64,000 nt of DNA from Flavobacterium selenitireducens (GTDB lineage: Bacteria > Bacteroidota > Bacteroidia > Flavobacteriales > Flavobacteriaceae): contig NZ_JAAVIY010000004.1 in NCBI RefSeq assembly GCF_014748335.1, positions 271,365 to 335,364 on the forward strand, in the 5' to 3' direction. The position numbers were made by a program, and so were the translations under genes. How positions within the stretch are numbered: the first letter of the stretch is position 1; every line of letters starts with the position of its first letter. Below are positions 36,899 to 46,411 of the stretch, in pieces. Below the pieces are notes generated by a model that did not search any database, had not been told where the DNA came from, and worked only from the letters and a program-made list of their open reading frames with translations.

Positions 36899-37782
36899 CA
36901 GTCCGGGATTGAGCAAAGATATCCGAGTCGGTAAACGTCGTACCAAAACAGCGATGGTCGCGGTTTGGAAATGTCCGAAAGTAACGATTTTCGAGTCAGC
37001 TCGAAGAAATGGCGAACGAAAAAAGCGAGATGTGTTTTCTTAAGGAACAGGTAATACGTGCCCATTTTCACGTAATCGGTTGCGATTTTCCCGCTTTCCA
37101 ACAATTGTTTCAATGCAAATAATGCTTCGTGTTCTTTGCGCAGCATGACCTCGAAAGTATCGAGCCCGAGATGGAAGACCGGATTGTCGATGTGGCTCAC
37201 GGGAATTGCGGCTTGTCGCATCTGAAATGAAAAAACCGTGTCCTCGTGCCTAAGGTTCGGAAGCGTTTCATCGAACCTGACCTTGTCGAACAACTGCTTC
37301 GGGATCGCAAAATTGAGCGAGAGGAAGGCGAGATACGGATTTTTACTGCGCTCGGCCGCAGGAAGTGCCTCGCGGTCTTTTCCGTATGTCCAGCGCAACA
37401 TCTTTGGCGGTGCTGGTTTTTCTTCGGAGTATCGGATGCCGCCGTTGATCGCTTTTTTACCTTTTCGGATTTCGGAAACATATCGCGAGATAAAATCGTC
37501 ATTGGCCGGGAATGTGTCGGCATCCAAAAAAAGCAGCCACTCGAATTTTGCCCTTGAAGCCAGTAAATTCCTGATTCTGCTGCGTCCGATGTTTTCATCC
37601 AAAACCTCAAAACGGCAGTTCGCGAGTTCGTTCACGCGATTGTTTTCCGATAGAAATCCGCGGGAAGCGTCATCTAACGCCAAAATTTCAAACGCGATTT
37701 GAAGCGAAGTGCATTGTCGGTGCAGTTCCGCCACGAGGTCGAAAACATCACAATGATAGGTAGGGATGAGAATGGAGAGCAC
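36898..37782 (-). CDS. Glycosyltransferase family 2 protein
   Basis: The 294-residue GT-A enzyme has a GTG start giving SILIPTYHCDV, DDASRG in place of the usual DGSTD, and the DxD-like LFLDADTFP. The last third contains a helical cap (LTRKSLLSDI). It is the first of the coupled GT2 pair. The upstream 100 nt to ftsE hold an interrupted inverted repeat TTTAGCC...GGCTAAA (37792-37828 region) and no clear promoter. Confidence 0.87.
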   Translation of the reverse strand: MLSILIPTYHCDVFDLVAELHRQCTSLQIAFEILALDDASRGFLSENNRVNELANCRFEVLDENIGRSRIRNLLASRAKFEWLLFLDADTFPANDDFISRYVSEIRKGKKAINGGIRYSEEKPAPPKMLRWTYGKDREALPAAERSKNPYLAFLSLNFAIPKQLFDKVRFDETLPNLRHEDTVFSFQMRQAAIPVSHIDNPVFHLGLDTFEVMLRKEHEALFALKQLLESGKIATDYVKMGTYYLFLKKTHLAFFVRHFFELTRKSLLSDISKPRPSLFWYDVYRLGYLCSIPD

Positions 37783-37882
37783 ACAAAAGATTTAGCCGCG
37801 AATCCGCGAGTTGCCACGGTGGCTAAATTCGCAAATTCTCGGCTAAATAAAAACTATAACGCCATGTTTTATCGCGCGTCGC

Positions 37883-38566
37883 TCAGACCGTGCGCTGCAC
37901 GACTTCGAACAACGTATTGTTGTCGCATTTGAGCGTCTTGGAAGGAAATTTCAAAAGCAACGCATAATCGTGGGTCGCCATGATGACGGCCTTTCCGTTG
38001 GCGTTGATCTTCCGCAACACTTCCATGACTTCGACGGACGTTTGCGGGTCGAGGTTTCCGGTCGGTTCGTCGGCCAGGATGAGTTCAGGGTCGTTCAGCA
38101 AAGCGCGCGCGATGGCAATGCGTTGTTGCTCGCCTCCCGAGATCTGATGGGGCATTTTGTTCGACTTTGCTCGCATTCCCACGCGGTCGAGCACTTCGTC
38201 TATCTTGTCCTGCATCTCCTTTTTGTCCTTCCAGCCGGTAGCGCGCAAAACGAAAATCATATTGTCGTTGATCGAACGGTCGGGCAACAGTTTAAAGTCC
38301 TGGAACACGATCCCGATCTTGCGCCTCAAAAATGGAATTTGCGACTGCTTGAGTTTGGCCAGGTCGAAATCGACGATGCTTGCGGCGCCTTCCTTGAGAG
38401 GCAAATCCGCGTAAAGCGTTTTCATGAACGAACTTTTACCCGTTCCGGTCTTTCCGATGATGTAAATGAACTCTCCCTCTTTGACCTCGAGGTTGACGTT
38501 GGACAATACGACGCGATCGTCCTGGAAAATGGTGACGTTGTGCAGGGAAACGATTGGCTCTGGCAT
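37883..38566 (-). CDS. ftsE: Cell division ATP-binding protein FtsE
   Basis: The 227-residue ABC ATPase has Walker A GKTGTGKS (38-45), the signature ISGGEQQRIAIARAL and Walker B LILADEPTGNLDP. The close match in length and in motif spacing to FtsE suggests the partner of FtsX, which together regulate peptidoglycan hydrolases at the septum; no ftsX is in the window. ATG 38566 (MPEPIVSL) is the family-type start; the frame stays open to 38716 without similarity. The C-terminus is short and ends near a repeat-free spacer. Confidence 0.88.
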   Translation of the reverse strand: MPEPIVSLHNVTIFQDDRVVLSNVNLEVKEGEFIYIIGKTGTGKSSFMKTLYADLPLKEGAASIVDFDLAKLKQSQIPFLRRKIGIVFQDFKLLPDRSINDNMIFVLRATGWKDKKEMQDKIDEVLDRVGMRAKSNKMPHQISGGEQQRIAIARALLNDPELILADEPTGNLDPQTSVEVMEVLRKINANGKAVIMATHDYALLLKFPSKTLKCDNNTLFEVVQRTV

Positions 38567-39306
38567 GGATGGGAATGTTTGGACGTAAAAGTAAACGAAA
38601 AAGTTAAAAGGCGAAAGCCAAAAGTTTAAAGTCGGCGCGATCGATCGATTACGAGCCAATTTAATCTCATGACAGCCATGAGGCAGGTAACGGGCGGCAT
38701 TGTCAGCGAACGACATATCGTCTTTTTATTTTTTGGCGTTGCGCCGCATCGAAACCAGTTTTCAATTCAGGACAGTGGCGGCGCCGGGCTAACGGCACTC
38801 GCTATTTTCCGCTAAAGGACGCGAAAAATGAGCTCAGGCAAAGCCGTTATCCCTAACGCAACAGTTGGAAAGAAAGAAAGAAAGAAATGAAGTGCCTTTG
38901 GAGATCAACTTTTAACAAAAACGGCAGATTTACCGTAACGCCAGTATTTTGGGAAAGCCGAACTTTGCCAATACGGGGAAAGGGCGATACGTCCCTACAA
39001 AAAATCGCGTTCATTCTGGTACAGAAAATCTGTAGAAATCGTTAAAACTTATCCGGTAAATCGTTTTTGCCTAAACGAAATTCTTGAAACAGAGGTTGAA
39101 AGCATGTTGCCGAAGTGACGCAACATCCCAAAGTCCTGTTTCGTTTGGTCTTATCCGAATGGCACTGTACGTGTCGTACCGGGCCCGATCATAATAGCTC
39201 AATCTCAGTATTTTCAGGGCTTTCAAAAACTTCCCAACAATCGTCTGTTAAAAAAAATGTTCATAATAAAACCCGAAAGCCACCCGTTATAAAACCGTTA
39301 AGGCGT
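38567..39306. other. 767-nt divergent spacer (ftsE / TPR gene)
   Basis: It holds a modular repeat copy at 38771-38860, a short GAAA tract at 38869-38886, and hairpin-prone sequence around 38940-39000 (GTATTTTGG with CCAATAC, then GGGCGATACGTCCC). The remaining A/T-rich sequence has no recognised element. A 64-codon frame at 39115-39309 has no start context or family and is not called. The promoter for the TPR gene lies at its right end. Confidence 0.5.
38771..38860. repeat. Modular intergenic repeat, copy A
   Basis: The left frame is GGGCTAACGGCACTCGCT (38786-38803) and the right frame begins AGCTCAGGCAAAGCC and ends ATCCCTAACGC (38831-38859). They enclose a 27-nt core with a weak ATTTTCCGC/GCGAAAAAT stem. 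Copy B at 48181-48320 has the same frames around a different, longer hairpin. Confidence 0.75.
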
Positions 39307-39314
39307 TAAATTTG
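39307..39314 (+). promoter_or_regulatory. -7 box of the TPR gene
   Basis: TAAATTTG matches TAnnTTTG and lies 19 nt before ATG 39334. A four-codon mini-frame (ATG at 39327, stop TAA) overlaps the real start out of frame. Confidence 0.5.
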
Positions 39315-39333
39315 ATAATTAAACCCATGCGAA

Positions 39334-42300
39334 ATGCGTAAAAGAACCCGTATTGCCGCTCTACTTTTCTTCGGCGGAACTGCCCTTTTGTCGGCACAGA
39401 AAACCGAGATTTATTCCCACGAGCTCAAAGAATTCGACCGTGCGGTAGAGTTGTACAAGGACAATCAATACCAGTCGGCCCAAATCATTTTCGAAAAGGT
39501 CAAGGACGAAACGAACAACACCAACGTCAAGGCCGATTGCGCCTACTATAGCGCGAATTGCGCCATCCGTCTCGAACAGCCGAATGCCGACGAGAAAATG
39601 GAGGATTTTGTAGAAGATTACCCTACGAGTACGAAGCAGAACCAGGCTTACATCGAGGTTGCGCATTATTATTTCGAGCAAGGCAGATATCCACAGGCCT
39701 TGCAGTGGTTCGACAAGGTCGATGAGGGCACACTTTCACAGGACGAACGCGACAAATTCAACTTCCAGAAAGGGTATGCATTCTTTAGCGCAGGTAAGAA
39801 AAAAGAGGCAACGGGTTATTTCAACCAGGTGCTGAATTCCAAGGAGTACGGTTCCCAGGCCAAATATTATATGGGTTTCATGTCTTACGAAGCCGACGAT
39901 TACAAGGAAGCCAGCAAGTATTTCGACGAGGTCTCGGGAGAAGAAAAATACAAAGAGAAACTTTCGTATTTCGAAGCTGACATGAATTTCAAGCTTGGAA
40001 AATTCGACCAGGCGATCAAGTCCGGAGAGAAGGCCATGGCAAAATCGAACGCCATTGAGAAGTCGGAATTGAACAAAATCATCGGCGAGAGCTACTTCAA
40101 TCTCAAGCAGTACGATAAAGCCATTCCGTATCTCAAGGAATATCGCGGCAAGAAAGGCAAGTGGAACAACACCGATTTTTACCAACTCGGTTACGCTTAC
40201 TATAAACAGGGAGATTACGAAAATGCGATCGCCCAGTTCAACAAAATCGTCGGAGGAAATGACTCCGTGGCTCAAAATGCGTATTACCACCTCGGCGAAA
40301 GCTATCTCAAGACCGATCTGAAGCAACAGGCGTTGAACGCTTTCAAAAATGCTTCGGAAATGCAATTCGACGCCAAGATCGCCGAAGACGCCGCCTTGAA
40401 CTACGCTAAATTGAGTTACGAAATCGGAAACTCCTACCAGCCGGTTCCCGACGTTTTGGCGAATTTCCTTCAAAAGTATCCGAACAATCCCAACAGGACC
40501 GAAGTTGAAGGCTTGCTCATCAATTCCTACATCACCTCTAAAAATTACGCCGGGGCACTCGATCTGCTCGAGAAAAACAAGACGGCCAACCGCGAGGCGT
40601 ATCAAAAAGTAACGTTCTATCGCGGCCTCGAATTGTATCAGGATGGCAATTACAAAGAGGCGCTTTCGATGTTCAACAAATCGATCGCCGAGCCGCGAAA
40701 CCGCCATTTTACAGCTCGTGCGACGTTTTGGAAAGCCGAAACGGAATACACCCTCGACAATTTCAACGAAGCACTCATCAGCTTCAAGCAATTCGATGGT
40801 TTTGCCGAGGCCAAGAGCACGAATGAATACAAAAATTTCAATTACAACCTGGCTTACGCTTACTTTAAGCTCAAGGAATACGATAATGCGGGCGACAATT
40901 TCCAGAAATACATCGACGCCCACAAAGACGATAAAACCCGTCTCAACGATGCCTACCTGCGCCTTGGCGACTGTCGATTCGTAACCGCGAAGTACTGGCC
41001 GGCAATGGACGCCTACAACAAGGCGATCGAAATGCGTGGTGTCGATGCCGATTATGCGGCGTTCCAAAAAGCGATTTCCTACGGATTCGTGCAGCGCAAC
41101 GACAAAAAGATCGACGATTTGAACAAATTCATCGCGAACTTCCCGAAATCGCAATATCGGGACGATGCGATGTTCGAACTTGGGAACGTGTATGTCGTAG
41201 AAAAGAAAACCGAACAGGCCAACCAAACCTATGACAAGCTCGTTGCGGAATATAGGAACAGTTCGTACGCGCCCAAAGCATTGCTAAGACAAGGCCTCAA
41301 TTATTACAACGCCGAGAACGATACACAGGCACTTGCGAAATTCAAGAAAATCGCGTCGGAATTTCCGAATACGGCAGAGGCTAAAGAGGCGGTCGCAACT
41401 GCCCGTATCATTTATGTGGATAGTGGAAAGGTCGACGAATACGCGACTTGGGTAAGGACGCTCGATTTCGTCGAAGTCACGGATGCCGAACTCGAAAAAG
41501 ACACGTACGAAGCAGCCGAAAAGCAATATCAGCAAAACAATACGAAGGCGGCCATTTCAGGATTCAGCGGCTATATCGCCAAATTTCCGACGGGACCGAA
41601 TTCGCTTAAAGCCAATTTCTACCTCGCCCAATTGTATTACAAGGACGGCCTGATGGACAACGCGGCGGCATCTTACGAAGCGGTTGCCTCCCGTCCGCGA
41701 AACGAATTCACGGAGCAGTCATTGGCGCGACTGGCTGAAATTTACCTCAAGAAAACAGATGCGGCAAAAACGACTGCCGTGTTGAAGCGTTTGGAAACAG
41801 AAGCCGAATATCCGCAAAATGTGACGTTCGCCCAAGCCAACCTGATGAAGACGTATTACGAGCAAAAGGACTATCCGAACGCCGTGATCTATGCCGAAAA
41901 GGTATTGGCCAATCCGAAGATGGACGACAAGGTGCGGTCCGATGCGCAAATCATCGTCGCCCGTTCGGCCTGGAACAGCGCAGACGAAGCAAAAGCGAGA
42001 ACGGCCTATGCGAAGTTGCAGACGATCGCCAAAGGAGAACTTGCGGCCGAAGCATTGTACTACGATGCCTACTTTAAAAACAAGGACGGAAAATTCGAGG
42101 CTTCGAACACGGCGGTCCAAAAGTTGGCAAAAGATTATTCGGGATATAAATATTTCGGTGCGAAAGGATTGCTGATCATGGCCCGGAATTTTTACGGACT
42201 CAAAGACAGTTTCCAGGCTACGTACATCCTCGAGAGCGTGATCAAGAACTTCACGGCATATCCGGAAGTGGTCGAGGAAGCGCAAGCGGAACTTACAAAA

Positions 42301-42345
42301 ATCAAGTCGCAGGAATCCCAAACCAATTCTTCAATTACAGACTGA
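39334..42345 (+). CDS. Large exported TPR-repeat protein
   Basis: The 1003-residue protein has a signal peptide (residues 1-22, ending LLSAQ) and then tandem tetratricopeptide-like helical repeats over nearly its whole length (for example ALQWFDKVDEGTLS, NDKKIDDLNKFIANFPKSQY), as in YbgF/BamD-like outer-membrane-associated scaffolds. It should be periplasmic and work as a protein-binding scaffold. It is followed after 68 nt of repeat by a TonB-receptor-like barrel gene, a conserved-looking pair. A -7 box lies at 39307. Confidence 0.85.
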   Translation: MRKRTRIAALLFFGGTALLSAQKTEIYSHELKEFDRAVELYKDNQYQSAQIIFEKVKDETNNTNVKADCAYYSANCAIRLEQPNADEKMEDFVEDYPTSTKQNQAYIEVAHYYFEQGRYPQALQWFDKVDEGTLSQDERDKFNFQKGYAFFSAGKKKEATGYFNQVLNSKEYGSQAKYYMGFMSYEADDYKEASKYFDEVSGEEKYKEKLSYFEADMNFKLGKFDQAIKSGEKAMAKSNAIEKSELNKIIGESYFNLKQYDKAIPYLKEYRGKKGKWNNTDFYQLGYAYYKQGDYENAIAQFNKIVGGNDSVAQNAYYHLGESYLKTDLKQQALNAFKNASEMQFDAKIAEDAALNYAKLSYEIGNSYQPVPDVLANFLQKYPNNPNRTEVEGLLINSYITSKNYAGALDLLEKNKTANREAYQKVTFYRGLELYQDGNYKEALSMFNKSIAEPRNRHFTARATFWKAETEYTLDNFNEALISFKQFDGFAEAKSTNEYKNFNYNLAYAYFKLKEYDNAGDNFQKYIDAHKDDKTRLNDAYLRLGDCRFVTAKYWPAMDAYNKAIEMRGVDADYAAFQKAISYGFVQRNDKKIDDLNKFIANFPKSQYRDDAMFELGNVYVVEKKTEQANQTYDKLVAEYRNSSYAPKALLRQGLNYYNAENDTQALAKFKKIASEFPNTAEAKEAVATARIIYVDSGKVDEYATWVRTLDFVEVTDAELEKDTYEAAEKQYQQNNTKAAISGFSGYIAKFPTGPNSLKANFYLAQLYYKDGLMDNAAASYEAVASRPRNEFTEQSLARLAEIYLKKTDAAKTTAVLKRLETEAEYPQNVTFAQANLMKTYYEQKDYPNAVIYAEKVLANPKMDDKVRSDAQIIVARSAWNSADEAKARTAYAKLQTIAKGELAAEALYYDAYFKNKDGKFEASNTAVQKLAKDYSGYKYFGAKGLLIMARNFYGLKDSFQATYILESVIKNFTAYPEVVEEAQAELTKIKSQESQTNSSITD

Positions 42346-42398
42346 ACCTTAAACTTTAAACCTTAAACTTTAAACGTTAAACTTTAAGCCCTTCATCT
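42346..42398. repeat. TTTAAAC/TTAAACC array
   Basis: Tandem AACCTTAAACTTTAAACC units begin directly with the TGA stop of the TPR gene and fill the gap to the barrel gene. It is the same class as 15597-15712. Confidence 0.8.
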
Positions 42399-42413
42399 GA
42401 AAATCTGAAAAAA

Positions 42414-44165
42414 ATGACAATCAAAATAAAGAACATACTCGTATTGCTTTGCATCGGAACGGCCACGACCGTTTTCGGACAAAAGAAGAACGAAGACATA
42501 GGAACCGAGGTCGTTAATGTCGTCAAGCCTTATACACCGACGATTTCCGACGCGTTCAAAGTCAAGGAGACGCCCCAGCTCGAGGATTCGGTCACGACCA
42601 AAAAAGAAGTGATCAAATACAATATATTCTCGTTTCCCGTGGCCTCGACGTTCACGCCTTCAAAGGGTCGAGCCGCTGCTGTCGACAAAACGCCTCGCGC
42701 AAGGTTGTTCAAGAATTACGCAACCCTGGGCATCGGAAATTACTTCAACGCAATCGGGGAATTGTTCGTAACCGAAGAAGTCGGCGACAACGGCTACATT
42801 GGTGGTTCGCTGCGCCATTTCTCATCTCGCGGCGGAATCGACGACGCCGTGCTCGACGACAAATTCTCAAACACGGCCATCGATTTGACTTACGGAAGCC
42901 GTATCGACAATTTTGGGTTCAGCATTGACGCGGGTTACCAACACCAAATCTACAATTGGTACGGGATGTACGTGGACGAACCGTTTTTCGACCCGGCCCT
43001 TTTCAATTCAATCGATCCTCAGCAAACCTATCACAATGCATACGTGGGCGGTCGTCTGGAAGTCGGAGAAAGCTTTTTTACGGGAGCGACTTTAAAGTAC
43101 AACCGCTTTTGGGATGCGTACGATTCGGCAGAGAATCGCTTTTTGTTCAAGCCGTCTTTTGATTTTGAAATATCCGAAACGTCCATCGAGACTGACCTGA
43201 TCGTCGATTATGTCGGAGGGGAGTTCGACCGGCCGTATCTTGGAGGAAGTCTGGATCCTGCGATGAAATATGGTTTTGCGAACTTCGGGATCCATCCGAG
43301 CTTCGTGGTGAACCGTGACGATTGGACGATCAACATTGGAGCCGCCGCATTCTACAGCCTCGACACCGAAAACAGCGACAACAAGCTCTATATTTATCCC
43401 GAAGCGACCGCTACGTTGAAAGTCGTAGGTGACCTCATGGTGTTTTATGTTGGTGCAGAAGGCGGGCTCGACCAGAATTCGTATCGCGATTTCACGAATG
43501 CCAATCCTTTTGTCTCCCCGACCTTATTTGTTGCCCCGACAAACCGCCAGCTCGACCTCTACGCGGGTCTCAAGGGTAAGCTTGCCAATAGCGTCAGTTA
43601 CAACGTGCGCGGTTTTTTCAAACACGAGAAAAACAAAGCGCTTTATTTGCTGAACCGTTTTCCGGGAGCCGATGGCGATCCTGATCTCGGCGGATACGAA
43701 TATGCGAATTCATTCGGCGTGGTGTACGACAATGTGCGTACGTTCGGCGGATACGGCGAAATCATAGCGGATTTTTCCAAAAGTGTTTCGTTTGGCCTGA
43801 ACGCGACGTTCAATGCCTACGATGTGGAATGGGCCGAAGAAGCGTGGAACCTTCCACAAATTAGGGCAGGCGCGAATCTTGACGTCGACATCACCAAAAA
43901 ATGGTACGCGGGAGCCGATGTGTTCTATGTCGGGGAACGCAAGGACATGCTCGACTTCACGGATGTCGTCGGCGGAACGACTGAAATCGTCACGCTCAAA
44001 GGATATTTCGACGCCAACGCCCACGTCGGTTACCAACACAACGAACGCCTTAGCGGATTTTTAAAATTCAACAACATCGCCAACCAGAAATACGAAAAAT
44101 GGCTCAACTATCCGGTTCAGGGCTTTCAGGTGATGTTAGGGGCGAATTACAAGTTTGACTTTTAA
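42414..44165 (+). CDS. TonB-dependent receptor-like outer-membrane barrel
   Basis: The 583-residue protein has a signal peptide (about 1-22, ending VFGQ). An N-terminal segment (VVNVVKPYTPTISDAFKV) follows, then many amphipathic beta strands with aromatic girdles, ending FQVMLGANYKFDF, a normal barrel end. It is shorter than a full TonB receptor, and a clear plug is not visible, so it may be a barrel of another outer-membrane role. It follows the TPR gene and probably works with it. Confidence 0.8.
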   Translation: MTIKIKNILVLLCIGTATTVFGQKKNEDIGTEVVNVVKPYTPTISDAFKVKETPQLEDSVTTKKEVIKYNIFSFPVASTFTPSKGRAAAVDKTPRARLFKNYATLGIGNYFNAIGELFVTEEVGDNGYIGGSLRHFSSRGGIDDAVLDDKFSNTAIDLTYGSRIDNFGFSIDAGYQHQIYNWYGMYVDEPFFDPALFNSIDPQQTYHNAYVGGRLEVGESFFTGATLKYNRFWDAYDSAENRFLFKPSFDFEISETSIETDLIVDYVGGEFDRPYLGGSLDPAMKYGFANFGIHPSFVVNRDDWTINIGAAAFYSLDTENSDNKLYIYPEATATLKVVGDLMVFYVGAEGGLDQNSYRDFTNANPFVSPTLFVAPTNRQLDLYAGLKGKLANSVSYNVRGFFKHEKNKALYLLNRFPGADGDPDLGGYEYANSFGVVYDNVRTFGGYGEIIADFSKSVSFGLNATFNAYDVEWAEEAWNLPQIRAGANLDVDITKKWYAGADVFYVGERKDMLDFTDVVGGTTEIVTLKGYFDANAHVGYQHNERLSGFLKFNNIANQKYEKWLNYPVQGFQVMLGANYKFDF

Positions 44166-44216
44166 GAGTTTAAAGTTTGAAGTTGTGAGCCGAACGACTT
44201 TTTTGCCGCCATTTTA

Positions 44217-44666
44217 ATGAACCTGAAACAAAAAGTCCACGCGAAATATTCCCAACTCGTCTCGGATAAGATCGATGCGTTCCGCGACATGATTTCCGCC
44301 TTGAGCGAAGATGCGCAGAACGACGCCAAGAGTTCGGCCGGGGACAAGCATGAGACGGCGCTTTCGATGATGCATCTCGAACAGGAAAAACTCAATGCGA
44401 AATTGGCCGAATGCCTGGACCAAAAGACGGTTCTGGATAAAATCAATCCCCTAATCCCGGGCGATAAAGTCGTTCTGGGCAGCCTCGTTTTGGCAAATGG
44501 CATCTATTTTTACGTAAGCCTCGCATTGCCAAAAATTGCGATTGAAGGCACAAACATTCTCGCCTTGTCGCCACAATCGCCACTGGGAAGCAAACTTGTT
44601 GGAAATCAATTGGGTGGACAGGTTGAAATTAATGGAACCCGATATACTATTCAGGATATTTTATAG
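44217..44666 (+). CDS. GreA/GreB C-terminal-domain-like protein
   Basis: The 149-residue protein has a helical N-terminal half (about 1-70, coiled-coil-like) and a C-terminal beta domain (about 80-149). The final segment SPLGSKLVGNQLGGQVEI resembles the GreA/GreB C-terminal domain, where SPLG.AL.GK..G..V is typical. The length and helix-plus-FKBP layout fit a Gre-like factor acting on RNA polymerase. Relatives are often labelled 3-oxoacyl-ACP synthase, which this size and sequence do not support. It starts 51 nt after the barrel gene. Confidence 0.65.
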   Translation: MNLKQKVHAKYSQLVSDKIDAFRDMISALSEDAQNDAKSSAGDKHETALSMMHLEQEKLNAKLAECLDQKTVLDKINPLIPGDKVVLGSLVLANGIYFYVSLALPKIAIEGTNILALSPQSPLGSKLVGNQLGGQVEINGTRYTIQDIL

Positions 44667-44689
44667 TTTTAACCGTAAACAAACTATAA

Positions 44690-46243
44690 ATGAAATTCCT
44701 GATCTCACTCGCCGCCTTGCTCAGCGGATTTTTGCTCTTTGCGCAAAGCGAATTCCCGGTTCATCAAAATGGTTTGATCTATTCCGACAACGCGGTCGGG
44801 AAACTAAAAACGATCGTGGATTCGCTGAATCTCAAGTTTAAATCGTGCGGTCCTCCCAAAACGTTTTATTCGCTGCCTCAAGGGCGAGGGCATTTCGTCA
44901 GTTTAGATGGCAATCGCGCTGCCGAAGCCATGAACGATATAGAAGCAGGGATTTCACTCGATAAATTCCTGTCCAAATACAAAAAGGCCAAGATCGTCCG
45001 GAACCTGTTGGTTGTTACGTATCACATCAAAGGGTACGAAAACCTTGACATTTCCGTATTCGAAGCCGTGGGACACGATAGGGAAGAACAGATTGAGGTC
45101 GATGGTGCGACCGCGAAAGACAGAATGCGGCTCGGGCTTCAAAACAAATGGATTTTTGACTTTGACGACAAGGTCGATCTTCAGGACGGTATCGTCGAGG
45201 CTTTTTTTATTACCGATGACTTCAAAGCTCGCGCCTTGCCGCCTAAATACGCAAAGATGATCGCCTACGCGGATTGCCTGGTCGATACAAGCGCACAGGT
45301 TTTTCACAAGAGCGCCAAATCTTCGGGACGACTGTTCTTTCAGGAACATGCCAACCAGCTGGAATCGATGGGCTTCATGGACTATTTTTTCAAAGCAGCC
45401 AAACGTCCGGGTCATTTCGGGTCACAAGCTATTGATACCGCCGCCGCTTTTTCTGATGACGAAGTGGAGATGGAGCGCATGGAGCGGGATTTTGAGCGTA
45501 GGTGGAAGCTGGATTCAACCTGGCGCGAACAACGGTTTGTCAAATTCGATTCGCTGAAAAACGCGGACGCCAAATTTTATCCTGCTTTTATGGAAGCTGT
45601 CGCAAACGCCGGGATTACCCAGGCATCAGATGATTTCTTCGAAGAACTTGTCGCACACTACATCTCACCTCAAGCCGCACTGGAGCTGAAGCGCAACCGC
45701 ATCGTGGTAGGAGGTTGCAGCCAGGATCAAAGTCCCCGCTATCACGCACAGAATATTGCGATGCTCGCGGCCGAAACGACCAATTGGAGTATTTTTCTGA
45801 AATCCCACCTTAATATCATGAACGACCGGTTTGAACGTGTGAGCGACGGCAGTTATGCTTTCAAGGCTCGCAAAACCTATGTCCGGGAACTTGAAGTGCT
45901 CGACATCAACCTGCCGGATTTGATTTTCGGGATTTCGATTCGTATCGGAAATCCATCAGACGGACATTATTTCAGCAGTATTTCAAGAACGGGAAGAGCG
46001 CTTTCCGAAAGTGCCGACGCAGCTCGTTTCGAATCGGAAATGCTCGAGATAATCCACGACCGCGAACTGGACAGTTACAACCGGATCTTGATCTGTCACC
46101 TGTTTGACAACTACAATTACAACTTGGACGACAAAGAGCGCCAATCTCGAAATTTGGGAAAACTTCAGGTCGCGGCAGCCACGCTTCCGGATTACGTCGC
46201 GACACATGTTCGATTTGACGAATACGACCGCCGCAACCGCTAA
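44690..46243 (+). CDS. Exported protein of unknown family
   Basis: The 517-residue protein has a signal peptide (about 1-18, ending LLFAQ) and a mostly alpha-helical sequence with acidic clusters (EVEMERMERDFERRWKLDS near 260-280). There is one conserved-looking hydrophobic Cys region, IVVGGCSQDQSPRYHAQNIA (about 343-362). I recognise no catalytic motif or fold. It starts 23 nt after the Gre-like gene, likely the end of that transcription unit, and is followed by a terminator-like hairpin at 46328. Confidence 0.65.
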   Translation: MKFLISLAALLSGFLLFAQSEFPVHQNGLIYSDNAVGKLKTIVDSLNLKFKSCGPPKTFYSLPQGRGHFVSLDGNRAAEAMNDIEAGISLDKFLSKYKKAKIVRNLLVVTYHIKGYENLDISVFEAVGHDREEQIEVDGATAKDRMRLGLQNKWIFDFDDKVDLQDGIVEAFFITDDFKARALPPKYAKMIAYADCLVDTSAQVFHKSAKSSGRLFFQEHANQLESMGFMDYFFKAAKRPGHFGSQAIDTAAAFSDDEVEMERMERDFERRWKLDSTWREQRFVKFDSLKNADAKFYPAFMEAVANAGITQASDDFFEELVAHYISPQAALELKRNRIVVGGCSQDQSPRYHAQNIAMLAAETTNWSIFLKSHLNIMNDRFERVSDGSYAFKARKTYVRELEVLDINLPDLIFGISIRIGNPSDGHYFSSISRTGRALSESADAARFESEMLEIIHDRELDSYNRILICHLFDNYNYNLDDKERQSRNLGKLQVAAATLPDYVATHVRFDEYDRRNR

Positions 46244-46327
46244 GTTTAAAATTTAAACCACAGCTCCGGAATGACAGCGGCGTACTTACATATTATTCGT
46301 TAATTTTGATTTTTAAAATAAAAATAT

Positions 46328-46352
46328 AACCGAATTCCGATGTTCGGTTTTT
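46328..46352 (+). terminator. Putative terminator after the exported-protein gene
   Basis: AACCGAA (46328-46334) pairs with TTCGGTT (46343-46349) around an 8-nt loop and is followed by a short T-run. It lies 85 nt after the stop and before asnB. Confidence 0.5.
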
Positions 46353-46411
46353 CAATTGTAATCATATCTACATCTTTGCCTTATCAATAAAAATCAGGTA
46401 AGTCAAAGCGT

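Noticed and set aside
38771..38860. Modular repeat considered as an integron attC site
   Set aside because: No integrase or cassette genes occur and no paired attC boxes are clear.
39115..39309. 64-codon open frame in the ftsE-TPR spacer
   Set aside because: No promoter, no family and it ends at the promoter of the next gene.
39736..41226. 496-codon open frame opposite the TPR gene
   Set aside because: Its composition is explained by the codon pattern of the TPR repeats; no start context or domain is seen.
44217..44666. Naming the 149-residue protein 3-oxoacyl-ACP synthase
   Set aside because: It is far too short and lacks the Cys-His-His/Asn active-site pattern of ketosynthases.
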